The notes under the pieces were generated by a model that was not told the DNA's origin, did no database searches, and worked only from the letters and a program-made list of their open reading frames with translations. A program made the translations under genes and the position numbers. A stretch of DNA of 64,000 bases from Allacma fusca (taxonomy: Eukaryota; Arthropoda; Collembola; Symphypleona; Sminthuridae), in NCBI GenBank assembly GCA_947179485.1, contig OX359248.1, positions 265,501 through 329,500 of the forward strand. Direction: 5' to 3'. Shown piece after piece: positions 54,301-63,745 of this stretch (position 1 is the stretch's first letter; each line of letters opens with the position of its first letter).

Positions 54301-57300
54301 GCCGGAAAAATTCGGTTGAGTCTGTCAAAGTTGTTTCGAGTAAAGGAAATGTTAATGGAATCGGCTCCAGCTCATCTCCTCAACATCCAGTTATAAGCTA
54401 CGGAATGAGTTCGAAACCTGTAATGCCAGAGAGGTCCCAGAGTATGCTTGATGTGGGACAGGATCAGCTGCAGCAATCCGGAAGTTACCAGAGATTGTCT
54501 TCACCTTACCGTTTAAGTAACATGAATCCCAAGACAGACGTACTCGCCTCCACTTCCTTGATGGAGAATAGACGGAAGGCTAATTTGAGTAAACTGAGAG
54601 GATTGGTCATACCTGACAACAAAACAGTGGCTCCAACTGTTTCCTCCGCGTCTGTTGTTGATTTGCCCACCATCATTAGCAAAGATGCAGTGGTTATGCC
54701 TGTGGCGAGTCTGAGCAAGTCTTCTATGAAACAACATCCAGAGCAAAGTAAACCACGACAAGTGACCAGAACTGAGTCATTAGACTCGTACAGTAATAAT
54801 AATAATAACAATAATAATAAGAAAACAGAGTCCCTGGACTCTCACAGTAGTAAAAACAATAGTAATGACAATACTAATCCTAGTGCCAAATCAGGCTCTT
54901 TAGCCGAGCCCAACCTTTCTGACTGGAAACTTCCCTCTTCTTTACCAAAGTATTCTCCGGCCTTCAAACGACGAGGCTTGACCCCATACCAACCAGTTGT
55001 TACATCTGCCACACTTAAAAATCCGACTACTACAACTGCTACCACCACCCCCTTGGCATTTAATACTTTACCTACAAACTACAAACTTACCACTCCAGAG
55101 CCCAAGAGTCTAGAGAGTCTAACTTCACCCAACTCAGACTCCAGTTTTGAGTTCTTGGCAAGTAACAACTCTCCTATAGAAGACCTGAGCAATCAGCGAT
55201 CGTTAGTTCTCACAAGTAACTCTATCCCTCCAACCATCACACCTCGACGGATCTCCCTCGTGTCTAAACCTACGACCGCAGAAGTAGAGATTCCAAAAGA
55301 TAACAGTGCAAACGACGACCAATCCGTTACTCATAACCAGCCTGACATTGAAAATGCCCGAAGTCCAGGCAGCAAAAATAATACTTCCAACAGTGCTGCA
55401 AAGTTGGGAAAGAGTAAATTGGAAGATAGCGATAATGACTCGGCTGTGAGTTCCAGCCGTTCCAGTATCTCACATGGACTGTCACCTCCGAATTCACCTA
55501 CTCCTGAAGAAGAATCATCCTCCACACCTGACCCCGACAATCAGGAGAACAGCCCGGAGCTAGAAGCTGAAGAGGAAGACTCTAATTCCGATGAGGGCTG
55601 GCGTGTTTTAAAACCTCAAAGTGTTGAGGCGATCAACCGAAAGAATGTGCTTGCTTCTGCCAAATTCAGTAGTGGCGTTAGTCGGTCGGATGACGGAAGC
55701 GTCGTATCCAAGAGCCGCAGGAGCGATGATGAGGAGGCTGACTATGCGGATGCGGAGGCAGAAGATACTGAATCATCCTGCTCCGAATTAGACGTATCTA
55801 GCCATAGACGACGCTCTTCTGTGACGAACCGTTTGGGACAAATTCAAATGCGCCGTGGGTCCAATTCTAACAAAGCTGACACCGAGGAGGAAGAAGAAAT
55901 GGTCATTCGGGTCACACCATCACACTCACAGCAATCTTCAGTGGATCTGGAAGTGAACTTGCCAGAACTAACAGAGTCTCCGCTCCAGGCGATCTTTGAT
56001 ATGGAAGTTCAGATGGCTTATATCAATGAGATTTGCGATGCTCTTCCTACCAGTGGAAGTAGTCGGTACTTCAGTCGCCGGGACTCAGATGCCACAGTCA
56101 TTGAAAGACCCATGATGAAAGAGAGAAATCGGGATCAGGTGGACAACGTAATGGACCGAAGATCGAGAAACCGTAGTAGTTCTGGGAATGAGTCAGATTT
56201 TTCCAGTAGTGTTTCCATTGGAAGTCAGAGTCAGAACCAGGTTAACATCACGTCGACAACGAGTACCACTTTTAAGTCTGGTAACTCTGCTGATGGAACT
56301 GAGGACAAATGGTCTGTTCTTGAGAAGAAATATTCCAAGAGTCTGACATCGGTGAACTTACTCGGTGGTGGTGCACCCACTAGTACCAGTAGCATGCAAA
56401 TATCTGCGGAGGTACCAGTCGTCACCAAGTTTTCTGCTAGTAGCAATGAAGTGATTGAGAAAACTATTGATAAAATGATGGAGAAGGTAACAACAGTGGA
56501 GACGAAACAAAAGGCAAAAATAATCGGTGCAGCCATTCCAAGGGGCAGAAATAACTTCAAGTCTTTGTCGGAGAAGTGGCAGCAGTTATCTACTACTGAA
56601 GTGTCTGGACCCGTGTCCACAGCTAATAATGCTAAAACTACAACCTCGCCTCCAACGAAACCCCCGGTCTTTGAGAAACCTCACAATTTATCATCATACC
56701 GAACGACACTAACAGCAAAAGTAGAACAACATGAATTCAAGAGGAGCTCAGTTTCCTCGTGCCAACCTTCCATTATTGCTTTGGAAGACTCATGTCTATC
56801 GAAGACTGAGGCTGATGACGTCTGCAGTAGTAGTAGTAGCAGCGAAGTTGTAGAAGTTCGAACATGGTCCGCTGAAAAGCCCAGTCCCACTGACCGACAT
56901 GCTAACTCCACGGATGGAGGAGTCAACAGTGAGATGATCGTTCCGATCCCTATGAGCTCTACGAAGCGCTCCGTGAGTGTCAACGACATCCGTAAAGCTT
57001 TTGAGAAGGCCGAGATTGCAGTCAGCAACTACGGCCGCGATGACAACTGTACACTCAAGAATGATAGTAAAGAGTCGAATGGACTTTCCTTACCCTCAGC
57101 ACACTTCCGGGTCTCGTCCTTTGACAGTACTACGAGTGAGGAGAGCAGTGCTACCACTCCAGCTGGTATCTACGGATCTGTCAATAGCCTCGTCTCATCT
57201 GCCCCAAGGGATCCGTATGGAAGTATCACTTCACTGGCCTCGTCCACCAGTCTAATTTCTCCGCAGGTAATTACCATCTCCTTTTGAAACCATATAATTC

Positions 57301-60300
57301 CGCTCCATACTAGTGTAATGTTTAAGTACAAGTATCTACATACAATTCGATACGGAGATATTTTCATTCAATTTCAACATAGTCAGAGCAGTTTCGAGTT
57401 TGTAGTAATGCTGGATGTGGTAATCTTTCAAAAGCAAAATTCATGTTGTAAATCATAGGTTTGTTAAATATTAATTTTTTGCCTCACCCTCGTCAAGTCC
57501 TGGCCACCGTGCCTATAAATCATTTTTAATCAGCAGTTTTTAGAGAACTAATTCATTCAGTTTCATTAATTCAGAAATACTAGAGCGATTTAGGGCCATG
57601 ACGTGCATCCTCTTATGTAAGGTTGTACGCCGCTTGTCTGGTTAATCTAGTAAATGGAATACAAATTAGTTAGCATTTACGCGAGGCTTTCCAGATATTT
57701 TGATGGGGGTTATTAATGGGTATTATGTTTTCTTAAAAAATAGTTTACAATGTCTATGTGCTATTAAGTACTCTTGTATTGTACTCGTATATTAATGTTC
57801 TGTTGCGTTAGTTGATTTACCTTTGTAATCTGAAATATTTTGAGACCTGCACATTATTTAATTATAATATTCTTGTGCAGTAATCGCAGGTTGTGGCTGG
57901 ATGTATTCTTGATCTCAAGTGTGCACAAAAATGCCAACATTCGTATAATTAATCCCATGGCCCGTAATTTAGAAAGATTGATTTGATGGCTTTTACAAAC
58001 TCTTGTTCTGCTCTTGTTGGTGGTTAGATTAAATCTTCTTGTAGTCAGAGTCTGCATCTGCATAGTAAAAAGCCAATAATAGTGTTTTATATGATTGTCT
58101 ATCATGTTGCACTTGTTATTATATTTATTATTTATGTATGATATATCAGCTATCAGCATGGATGTACATAGCTTTTACCACACCTCTGTTCCTGTGTTGT
58201 GCGTTGTGTGGCTTGTATTTGTATCTATTATCTACTGTATTTTTCATTAATGCATTTATAATAAGCTCAAGATGATTGGGAAGGTTACCCCTTTCTTACC
58301 ACAAACCGTTCTTTTCTCATTGCCTGCAGAATATGTAATGAGATTTGCTGACACTGAAAGGTTTCTTTTCCAAGCTTCTATTTTTGGTCAAAGGATTGAC
58401 CGAATATCCATTGTCTGTTCTGTAGGCCTAAGTTCATTTACTGCTTTGATCACCAGTCGTCTTTAATTCATTCGTCGTTCTGCCTGAGAATATACAATAT
58501 ACATACATACTAATATTATGTGCACTCTAACTTTTTGTGCAAACGGATTTGCATTCAGAGTATCAGATTTTATTTTTGGAGCTGCAGTTTTTTAACAAGG
58601 CTTACTAACAATGACAATAAAAAGCTTTACTGCGGTGTAGGGAAGTTTTAGTTGAATGGTTACATAATGCAAACTTTGTTTTGACTTACCCCATATTGTT
58701 TGTCGCGACTTTTTGGCCCACCCATTTCACTACTCTTTCATCTCATCTTTTTGAAATTAAACTCAAATTATTTGTAGTTTGCTTTAAACGATGCTATGCT
58801 CGTGGACTATTCCACTATTCTATGTACTACATACACATACATATATCATACAATTAATGATTGTAATCAAATTTTATGGAATCAAAATGTTTTGCGAAGT
58901 TTATTGAGTTAGCGTTTTTTCTTGCAATTACTGAATTCTTCTCGCTAAATGTTTAAAAATGCACCCACGTCATTTTAATACTTGAATCAATGAAATTGTA
59001 TTCTCACCAATAATAAGTTAGCTGTCTTATTATTGCTAGATGGTTGCGGTTATTGCAATTTTGCTAGTCTCTGCATACCCGTGAAGGTTTTTCGCCTCTT
59101 TTGATTTGTGTATGTACGTATGTATAGGACGTTGGATTAATAATTACACTTGGGTTTAAAAAGAATAGTGTCGTCCTTGAAATCAATTGGTTCAAGTAAT
59201 TTGTCTTTGTTTGCCACAATGCAACAAAAGATGTGAGACAAGGATTCTCTCTTGAATACTTTGATGCTTATCAATATCCGCCTCGTGATTATAATGAATA
59301 CATAAGTATATACTTGACATTGGAATAATTACGTTAGGTTTTGAGACTGATGAATAATAATAGGTTTTGAGTGTGGGAAAAACTGTTTGGCAAATTTAAA
59401 ATAACTGAGCTAATTTTTTTTGTTACTTTGAATGTGTAGGAGCTGCAGCAACTCATTGATGAAGCTAATCAATCGCTCGAGGAAGCTGGGACACCGTCAC
59501 ACGAAGTTTGTGTTATTATTTTGCATCGAGAATATGCCGGAGGAAGCCTGGGCATCACGTTGGCTGGTGGAGCAGACTATGAAACAAAAGAAATTACTGT
59601 GAGTGGTTGGAACTTTATTATTATAGTTCATGTGCAACATTTCTTGATTATGTTGCTAAAATTGTGACGATACAAATTGGTGAAATTATATTTAAATAAT
59701 TACCTGTTTATTTAGGTTCACAAAGTTCTGACGGGAAGTATTGCTGATCGTGATGGTCGCGTCCACCGGGGTGACAGGGTATTGTCCATTAATGGGAAAA
59801 GTACGAGAGGGTTGACGCATCGAGAGGCTTTAAATCTACTTAAAGTAATTTGGACACCTTTTCAAACAAAATGTAGCTTATGAATTGAATGTTAAAATTT
59901 AATTACTAGTAGCTAATATTAATGTTTCATATATTTTTCAGGCACCACGTACTGAAGTAGTTTTGGTGGTTTCACGTGGTCGAAGTGGGACGAACGGATT
60001 TCAGACAATTGAAGAAACGAGTGTTACTCTTGACAGAGCCGTAGAACCACTCTTGAATGGAAGCTTATCATCTCTTCTTGAGAACGATGAAGACAGTGGG
60101 TTTAAATGGGGATCGGTAAGGACTGTGATGCTTATTAAAGATGGAGCCGGCCTTGGATTCAGTCTTGAAGGAGGAAAGGGATCTATTCATGGCGACAAAC
60201 CTTTAACTGTCAAAAAGATTTTCGTTGGTAAGATGTAGTTATTTTCTATATTTAAAATTGAACCGGTGCGTTTTACTGATAAGAATGGATTTAAATTGAG

Positions 60301-60475
60301 TTTTTACGATTGAACAGGAGGACCAGCAGAGAAATGTGGAGAAATGAAAGTTGGAGATCTCATTGTCTCTATCAACGGCGTGAACATGGCATCTAAGTCA
60401 AGAACTGAGGCATGGAATTTCATGAAGAAACTTGTAGATGGGGAGGTCAAGATAAATGTAAGATCCCCAGCATAA
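48211..60475 (+). CDS. bbg: Big bang / PDZD2 / pro-interleukin-16-like PDZ scaffold protein, short isoform (six exons)
   Basis: Joining 48211-48313, 53521-57266, 59440-59598, 59716-59844, 59942-60227 and 60318-60475 keeps one open frame of 1526 codons plus TAA, and every junction has GT and AG. The first 1300 residues are Ser/Asn/Pro/acidic-rich and look disordered. Two PDZ domains follow: PDZ1 about 1305-1391 (carboxylate loop [10 protein letters not shown]) and PDZ2 about 1439-1524 ([12 protein letters not shown]). From family knowledge, PDZ2 matches the carboxy-terminal PDZ of interleukin-16 closely (shared [23 protein letters not shown]). In Drosophila, Big bang is a PDZ protein of epithelial membranes, so a junctional or cortical scaffold role is inferred. 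There is no signal peptide or membrane segment. The exons and family are secure. The ortholog name bbg is likely rather than proven, since PDZD2 and IL16 are the same family. Confidence 0.85.
49785..49808. repeat. (TC)12 microsatellite
   Basis: Twelve TC units in the 5.2-kb intron, followed by ACTCACTCGCACAC. Confidence 0.88.
51320..51491. mobile_element. Degenerate pogo/Tigger-like MITE (about 172 bp)
   Basis: The left end ACAGTGGACTCTC, preceded by T, continues into TTTAACGGATGCTC, the style of terminal repeat seen in pogo-family elements (from memory). The right end, reverse complemented, is ACAGTGCACTCCC, matching 11 of 13. The outer dinucleotides are TA on the left but mutated on the right. 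The interior holds CAAGGACTGGAAA and GGAACTGGGAACTGGGACC. The boundaries and family are tentative. Confidence 0.4.
53521..57266 (+). CDS. bbg: 3.7-kb central exon: disordered Ser/Asn-rich region
   Basis: This exon has 1248 codons after a two-base start, from the acceptor TTTAATTACAG|GT to the donor CCGCAG|GTAATT. Reading through the donor would add only VITISF and a stop, so splicing at 57266 is clear. It holds a proline-rich stretch at 53724-53810 (KPPPPVP, PPPLP and PPLPP motifs, candidate SH3/EVH1/profilin ligands). Islands that stand out from low-complexity sequence are [13 protein letters not shown] (53961-53999), [12 protein letters not shown] (near 54579-54620), [17 protein letters not shown] (near 55596-55646), [20 protein letters not shown] (near 55977-56036), [11 protein letters not shown] (near 56556-56590) and [15 protein letters not shown] (near 56971-57015). 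A run of eight Asn is at 54795-54818. An internal ATG at 53544 could serve transcripts with untranslated first exons. Conservation is judged by eye only. Confidence 0.9.
54795..54818 (+). repeat. Coding Asn run (AAT/AAC)8
   Basis: Eight Asn codons, seven AAT and one AAC, inside the 3.7-kb exon. The frame is kept because the unit is a codon, and copy number may vary between alleles. Confidence 0.85.
57267..59439 (+). other. Intron before the PDZ exons
   Basis: A 2173-bp intron, donor GTAATT and acceptor TGTGTAG. It is AT-rich with no repeat of note beyond short TACATA runs near 58500 and 58830. A 64-codon open frame at 58272-58466 is interrupted in the phase needed to join the flanking exons and is taken as chance. 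Confidence 0.75.
59440..59598 (+). CDS. bbg: PDZ1 exon, first half
   Basis: Fifty-three codons, phase 0 at both ends, between the acceptor GAATGTGTAG|GAG and the donor ATTACT|GTGAGT. It begins with a short Leu/Glu-rich helix ([17 protein letters not shown]) leading into the first strand of PDZ1 ([10 protein letters not shown]). The peptide-binding loop [19 protein letters not shown] is typical of the IL16/PDZD2/Big bang family, which carries GITLAGGAD or GFSLAGGAD here. The exon boundary after KEIT falls inside the domain, between strands. Confidence 0.9.
59716..59844 (+). CDS. bbg: PDZ1 exon, second half
   Basis: Forty-three codons, phase 0 at both ends, between the acceptor TTTATTTAG|GTT and the donor CTTAAA|GTAATT. 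It reads [29 protein letters not shown], then [14 protein letters not shown]. His at the first position of helix B (LTHREA) predicts a class I PDZ (Ser/Thr at ligand position -2) by the usual rule. The preceding intron is 117 bp and the following one 97 bp, much smaller than the 5' introns. Confidence 0.92.
59942..60227 (+). CDS. bbg: Exon for PDZ1 last strand, linker and start of PDZ2
   Basis: Ninety-five codons plus one base, between the acceptor ATATTTTTCAG|GCA and the donor TTCGTTG|GTAAGA. It carries the last strand of PDZ1 ([11 protein letters not shown]), a linker of about 45 residues that is acidic before PDZ2 ([15 protein letters not shown]), then PDZ2 strands up to LTVKKIFV. The loop [20 protein letters not shown] is almost the sequence expected of the interleukin-16 carboxy-terminal PDZ. 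Reading through the donor gives a stop after a few codons, which supports splicing. The exon ends on the first base of a Gly codon completed at 60318. Confidence 0.92.
60318..60475 (+). CDS. bbg: Last coding exon: rest of PDZ2 and stop
   Basis: The acceptor GATTGAACAG|GA completes the split Gly codon, then 51 codons and TAA follow. It reads [21 protein letters not shown], then [12 protein letters not shown] and [11 protein letters not shown]. Helix B begins with Arg instead of His and contains Trp, as in interleukin-16 (LTRFEAWN, from memory). In the IL-16 structure a Trp is reported to obstruct the peptide groove, so PDZ2 may not bind ordinary C-terminal ligands. The protein ends only a few residues after the final PDZ strand. 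A GTAAGA inside this exon at 60458 could act as an alternative donor. Confidence 0.88.
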
Positions 60476-60975
60476 GTGGAAATATTTGAAGACATTTTTT
60501 CTAATATATTATATTAACAGACGGTACCAATGTGAAATAGTATCTGATTGGAACAAAAAAGCGCCTTGGCTGATTTATTTGTCTATTTTAATCTAATTGG
60601 GATTGTTTCCTGGAATTAAATATTATCTGAATCTTTACACGTCCAATAATTCTACATATGTGTATGGATTTCATTGTACCTATATCTGTAATAACTGAAA
60701 TACTATAATATTGCTGTGTATAACCAGTGAATCCTTGTATTGTTTATATTATGACAAAACTTCAAAGAAAATATTTGTTTAAGGTGAAAATGTGAACGAT
60801 GTTTGTGAACTACGCGTTGCTTGGAGATTCTAAAGTGTGTTAGCTGAAAAAGGAATTCAGAATTTTGATGCAATTATTTAAGATGATGAATTTTATTGTT
60901 ATTTCTCGTTATTTTCTATTATAAATTAGCTATATGTTATATTGTAATAAAATTTTGCACTACAAGAACATACAC
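60476..60975 (+). other. 3' untranslated region of the PDZ gene
   Basis: AT-rich, non-coding sequence from the stop codon to just past an AATAAA signal. It has many in-frame stops in all frames and no repeat except one ACATATGT at 60654-60661. Its end is set by the poly(A) signal at 60946, with cleavage expected 10-30 nt beyond. The exact end cannot be seen. Confidence 0.55.
60946..60951 (+). promoter_or_regulatory. Poly(A) signal AATAAA
   Basis: This is a canonical hexamer 470 bp after the stop codon, in the sense orientation of the gene, followed by a CA-containing stretch suited to cleavage. It is the first canonical hexamer I found downstream of the stop. Confidence 0.55.
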
Positions 60976-62304
60976 CAATATTTCTACGGAGCGAATATCT
61001 TGTCATAAAAATATGTGTGCAAACTGAGTTTTTCAAAAGCTTTAAATTAAAACTTTGGTAATTAAAAAAATTTAAAACACGTTCTCAACTGATGTGTGAA
61101 TATATTTTTAAATAATGTAGCGAAAAGTACTGCCTCGTTGCACAATAGTTTGTCTAACTTTTAATTCTATGTAGATATTGTTGTACATTTATCACAACTA
61201 TGCTATACTATTTATGTATCCAATATTAAGGAGATTTATTTTTAATCGAAGCTAAACGAATCGCATTACAATAAGCCTTAATGATTCGAAAGGATTGCCT
61301 AATATTGTCAACTAAGAGCGCGCTGATTTAGCTGCAAAGATAGGATACAATATTACAACCTTTTTTGCTTAATATGTAAAATTGAATTTCCGCAATTTAA
61401 TTTACACATAGATTAGCTGATAATTTTGAAGAAACTTAGTTTAGATTATTGGGCCGACATCGTGTGCAATGCGTAGTATGGCTTTGAATTTGTTTTCATT
61501 TTAGTACTGGTGAAGGAAACTATAAGCTACTGTTTTTATTGGATGCTTACCATGGAAATTTGTTCATGAATAAAATCGGTACCATTAAATCAAAAGTTCC
61601 AAAAGAAATCGTTGATCAATTTCATTTTTCATAATAATTTTTTAATGGTATAAGTGACAGTTGTCAGTTTTAAGGTTACTCATACATAAATTAATGTTCA
61701 TCATATTTTTTTTGCTTAATGTGGCAAACAAGCAAATTCAATGTATCTTTAACTATAATAGATTTATACGGAACCATTGCGAGACAATAATATTCTTGAT
61801 CAGAGTTGTGTATTATTAATCAGCATTTATGACATTGTCTTACTTACTCCTTTCAGACCAAACCTTTAAAGAAAATTGCAAGATTTTCTATGGCGACAAC
61901 ATGATAAAACGTACATCATTTATCATTTCGTTCCAATTGTAACAATAAACGAGCTCCAAGCTGGTCCTATTTTTGTTGGGGTTCCTAATGTAAATCTACG
62001 CAGCACTAATGTTTTCCATACTACTACTACGCAATATGTATGTAATAACGCTCGGTGTAATTCCCGGAGTATCAAGCATTGGCAAATTGCAGAACCTCGT
62101 TCGTCGGACCGTCGTGGTAATCCAGAATCAGATTTTAATTTTATCATACACTTTTTAAACATTTTGTCAACCATTTTTGGAAAACCTGCTAATGTTGACC
62201 AATTAATTGAAGTAAACGTCGTATGATGGAGTTTTTATTAATTTAATAAATCTCATATTCATTATTTCGACCTGGACGTAAAATTTTGAATATGCCGATT
62301 TAGG
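60976..62304. other. Downstream flank with a possible alternative last exon
   Basis: This is AT-rich sequence without a gene I can support. A 116-codon open frame (61876-62226) has no recognisable motif and no ATG at its left end. A very good acceptor (TACTTACTCCTTTCAG|ACC) at 61857 followed by AATAAA at 62245-62250 could define an alternative terminal exon of the PDZ gene; see the findings. Confidence 0.4.
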
Positions 62305-62312
62305 ACCTTCCT

Positions 62313-62487
62313 CAGGGATGGATTTACGGGGTGGCCCACCCTTGCCCGGCCAGGGTAAAAAATTTAGGGCCAGGGTAAAAAAAATGTTGACTAAGGCCCT
62401 CAGATTGAAGATATTATGTGTAAAGGCCCACAAATCTATTTTGAGGGTTAGGGCCAGGGTAAAAATTATTTTATTAATCCACCCCTG
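62313..62487. mobile_element. hAT-type MITE (non-autonomous DNA transposon, 175 bp)
   Basis: The left end reads CAGGGATGGATTTA and the reverse complement of the right end reads CAGGGGTGGATTAA, matching at 12 of 14 positions. CAGGG termini are typical of hAT elements. It is flanked by 8-bp direct repeats, ACCTTCCT (62305-62312) and ACCTACCT (62488-62495), matching at 7 of 8, as expected for a hAT target duplication after some decay. Inside are three copies of GGCCAGGGTAAAA starting at 62348, 62368 and 62452. It has no coding capacity. Confidence 0.75.
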
Positions 62488-63201
62488 ACCTACCTTTGTA
62501 TTACATTCTGAAAAACTTTTTCTTGTAATTTATATCTCGGTGTTTTTAGTTCATACTCATTGAATAGGTACTTAAATGCTACAGAAGTTAAAATTACGTC
62601 ATACCAGATTTCAAAGTCGTAGTGGAAACGACGGGGTATTGAAATTCCGATTTTTAACAAAATTTTTAAAAGGCTTACGTTCTCTGCAATTCCCATACAT
62701 TATTTTCTATATCTATAATTTCAAAAAACTTTCCAACAGACGAGCGTAAGTTTTTCTAAATTCATTTTGTTTACTCAACATTTTTCATTTCAATTGTACT
62801 TTGTCTCTGTAAAGTTCATAATAAGTTTCCTTGTTATTTTTCCAGCGTTTTTATATTTATAATATTTCTGGAAATTATAACTTCATGTCCTGAGTGGTCT
62901 TTGTAAACCATTACTTTGAAAGTGTACTCCGGGTAGCAATAAGAGACAAATTCAACAAAATGTCGTGTGTGGAATAATTTAATACAGAGTAATGTAGAGA
63001 TTAGAATCAAAGCTCAATTCTTGGACGGATTTGGTTGAATTATTTATAAAAATTCTGCAATTCGGAATTATTAATTTAATTCCGGAATTTCATTATCTCA
63101 CACAATCAATAAACATATATTGAGATGTACCTATCGGGCGCACTAAAAAATTAAACCAACAACAATATTTATATAATTGACGTTTACTTACTTAGGAAGG
63201 T

Positions 63202-63425
63202 CCAAGTTGGCGTACAGCATACAGTCGTGGAGTCAATTTAGCATACAATTGTATGCTAAAGCACACAGCATACAGGTATACATTTAATTCAAGCTAGCAT
63301 TCAGCATACAACCAATGATTCAAGTTGGCATACAACATACAACTGTTGATTCAAGTTAGCATACATAAAAAACATCAACTTAGCATACGGCATACAGCAG
63401 TATATACAAGATAGCATACACGTAA
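63202..63425. repeat. Degenerate 31-bp tandem repeat
   Basis: Units start with TTCAAGTTAGCATACA and continue to about AACTGTTGA. Three consecutive units begin at 63288, 63319 and 63350, exactly 31 bp apart, with more diverged units on either side (63202, 63233, about 63374 and 63407). The shared core is AGCATACAGCATACA. A perfect 24-bp palindrome is embedded at 63237-63260. Confidence 0.75.
63237..63260. repeat. Perfect 24-bp palindrome
   Basis: TTTAGCATACAA and its reverse complement TTGTATGCTAAA meet with no spacer. It lies inside the 31-bp repeat array and is built from the repeat core AGCATACA and its inverse, suggesting one inverted unit copy. Confidence 0.85.
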
Positions 63426-63483
63426 AAATAAATAGGACGTTTTGTTACTGAAATTAACTTATGAACATACTGACCACAAGTAG

Positions 63484-63745
63484 CCTAGCAAAGGTGGGCA
63501 AAATAGTTTGCCTCGGCTACATCCTACATATATTTTTAATACCCGATCCTGCCTACATTTTGCCTACATTAATGTCGCTAAAAAAATTTACCGACATATA
63601 TTGAAGGATTATTTGCAAGCCTACCTAGATGCATACTTTTTTTAAAAGAAAACTATAGCCTACATATACGCCTGCATATTCTTACAAACATACACAGCCT
63701 ACATTTACGCCAACATAATTGTAGCCTATATTTGGGCATATGAGT
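63484..63745. repeat. Degenerate repeats of GCCTACAT
   Basis: The words GCCTACAT, GGCTACAT and GCCTATAT recur through the stretch. Toward the right end two longer copies of about 39 bp start AGCCTACATATACGCC and AGCCTACATTTACGCC, followed by a partial AGCCTATATTTGGGC. It looks like an old, diverged minisatellite and is distinct from the neighbouring 31-bp array. Confidence 0.55.

Noticed and set aside
53511..57028. Several minus-strand open frames of 100-152 codons inside the 3.7-kb exon
   Set aside because: Shadows of the Ser/Pro/Asn-rich coding strand: the Leu/Val-rich translations are what complementing those codons gives.
57267..57287. Extension of the 3.7-kb exon to its own stop (VITISF)
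   Set aside because: A consensus donor at 57267 and in-phase PDZ exons downstream show that the exon is spliced here. Intron retention would lose both PDZ domains.
58272..58466. 64-codon frame in the 2.2-kb intron with an AG at its centre
   Set aside because: In the phase required by the flanking exons it reads a stop within three codons of the AG.
61876..62226. 116-codon + strand open frame downstream of the PDZ gene
   Set aside because: No ATG start and no recognised domain. A stop (61867-61869) separates it from the good acceptor at 61857, so it is not read from that splice site.
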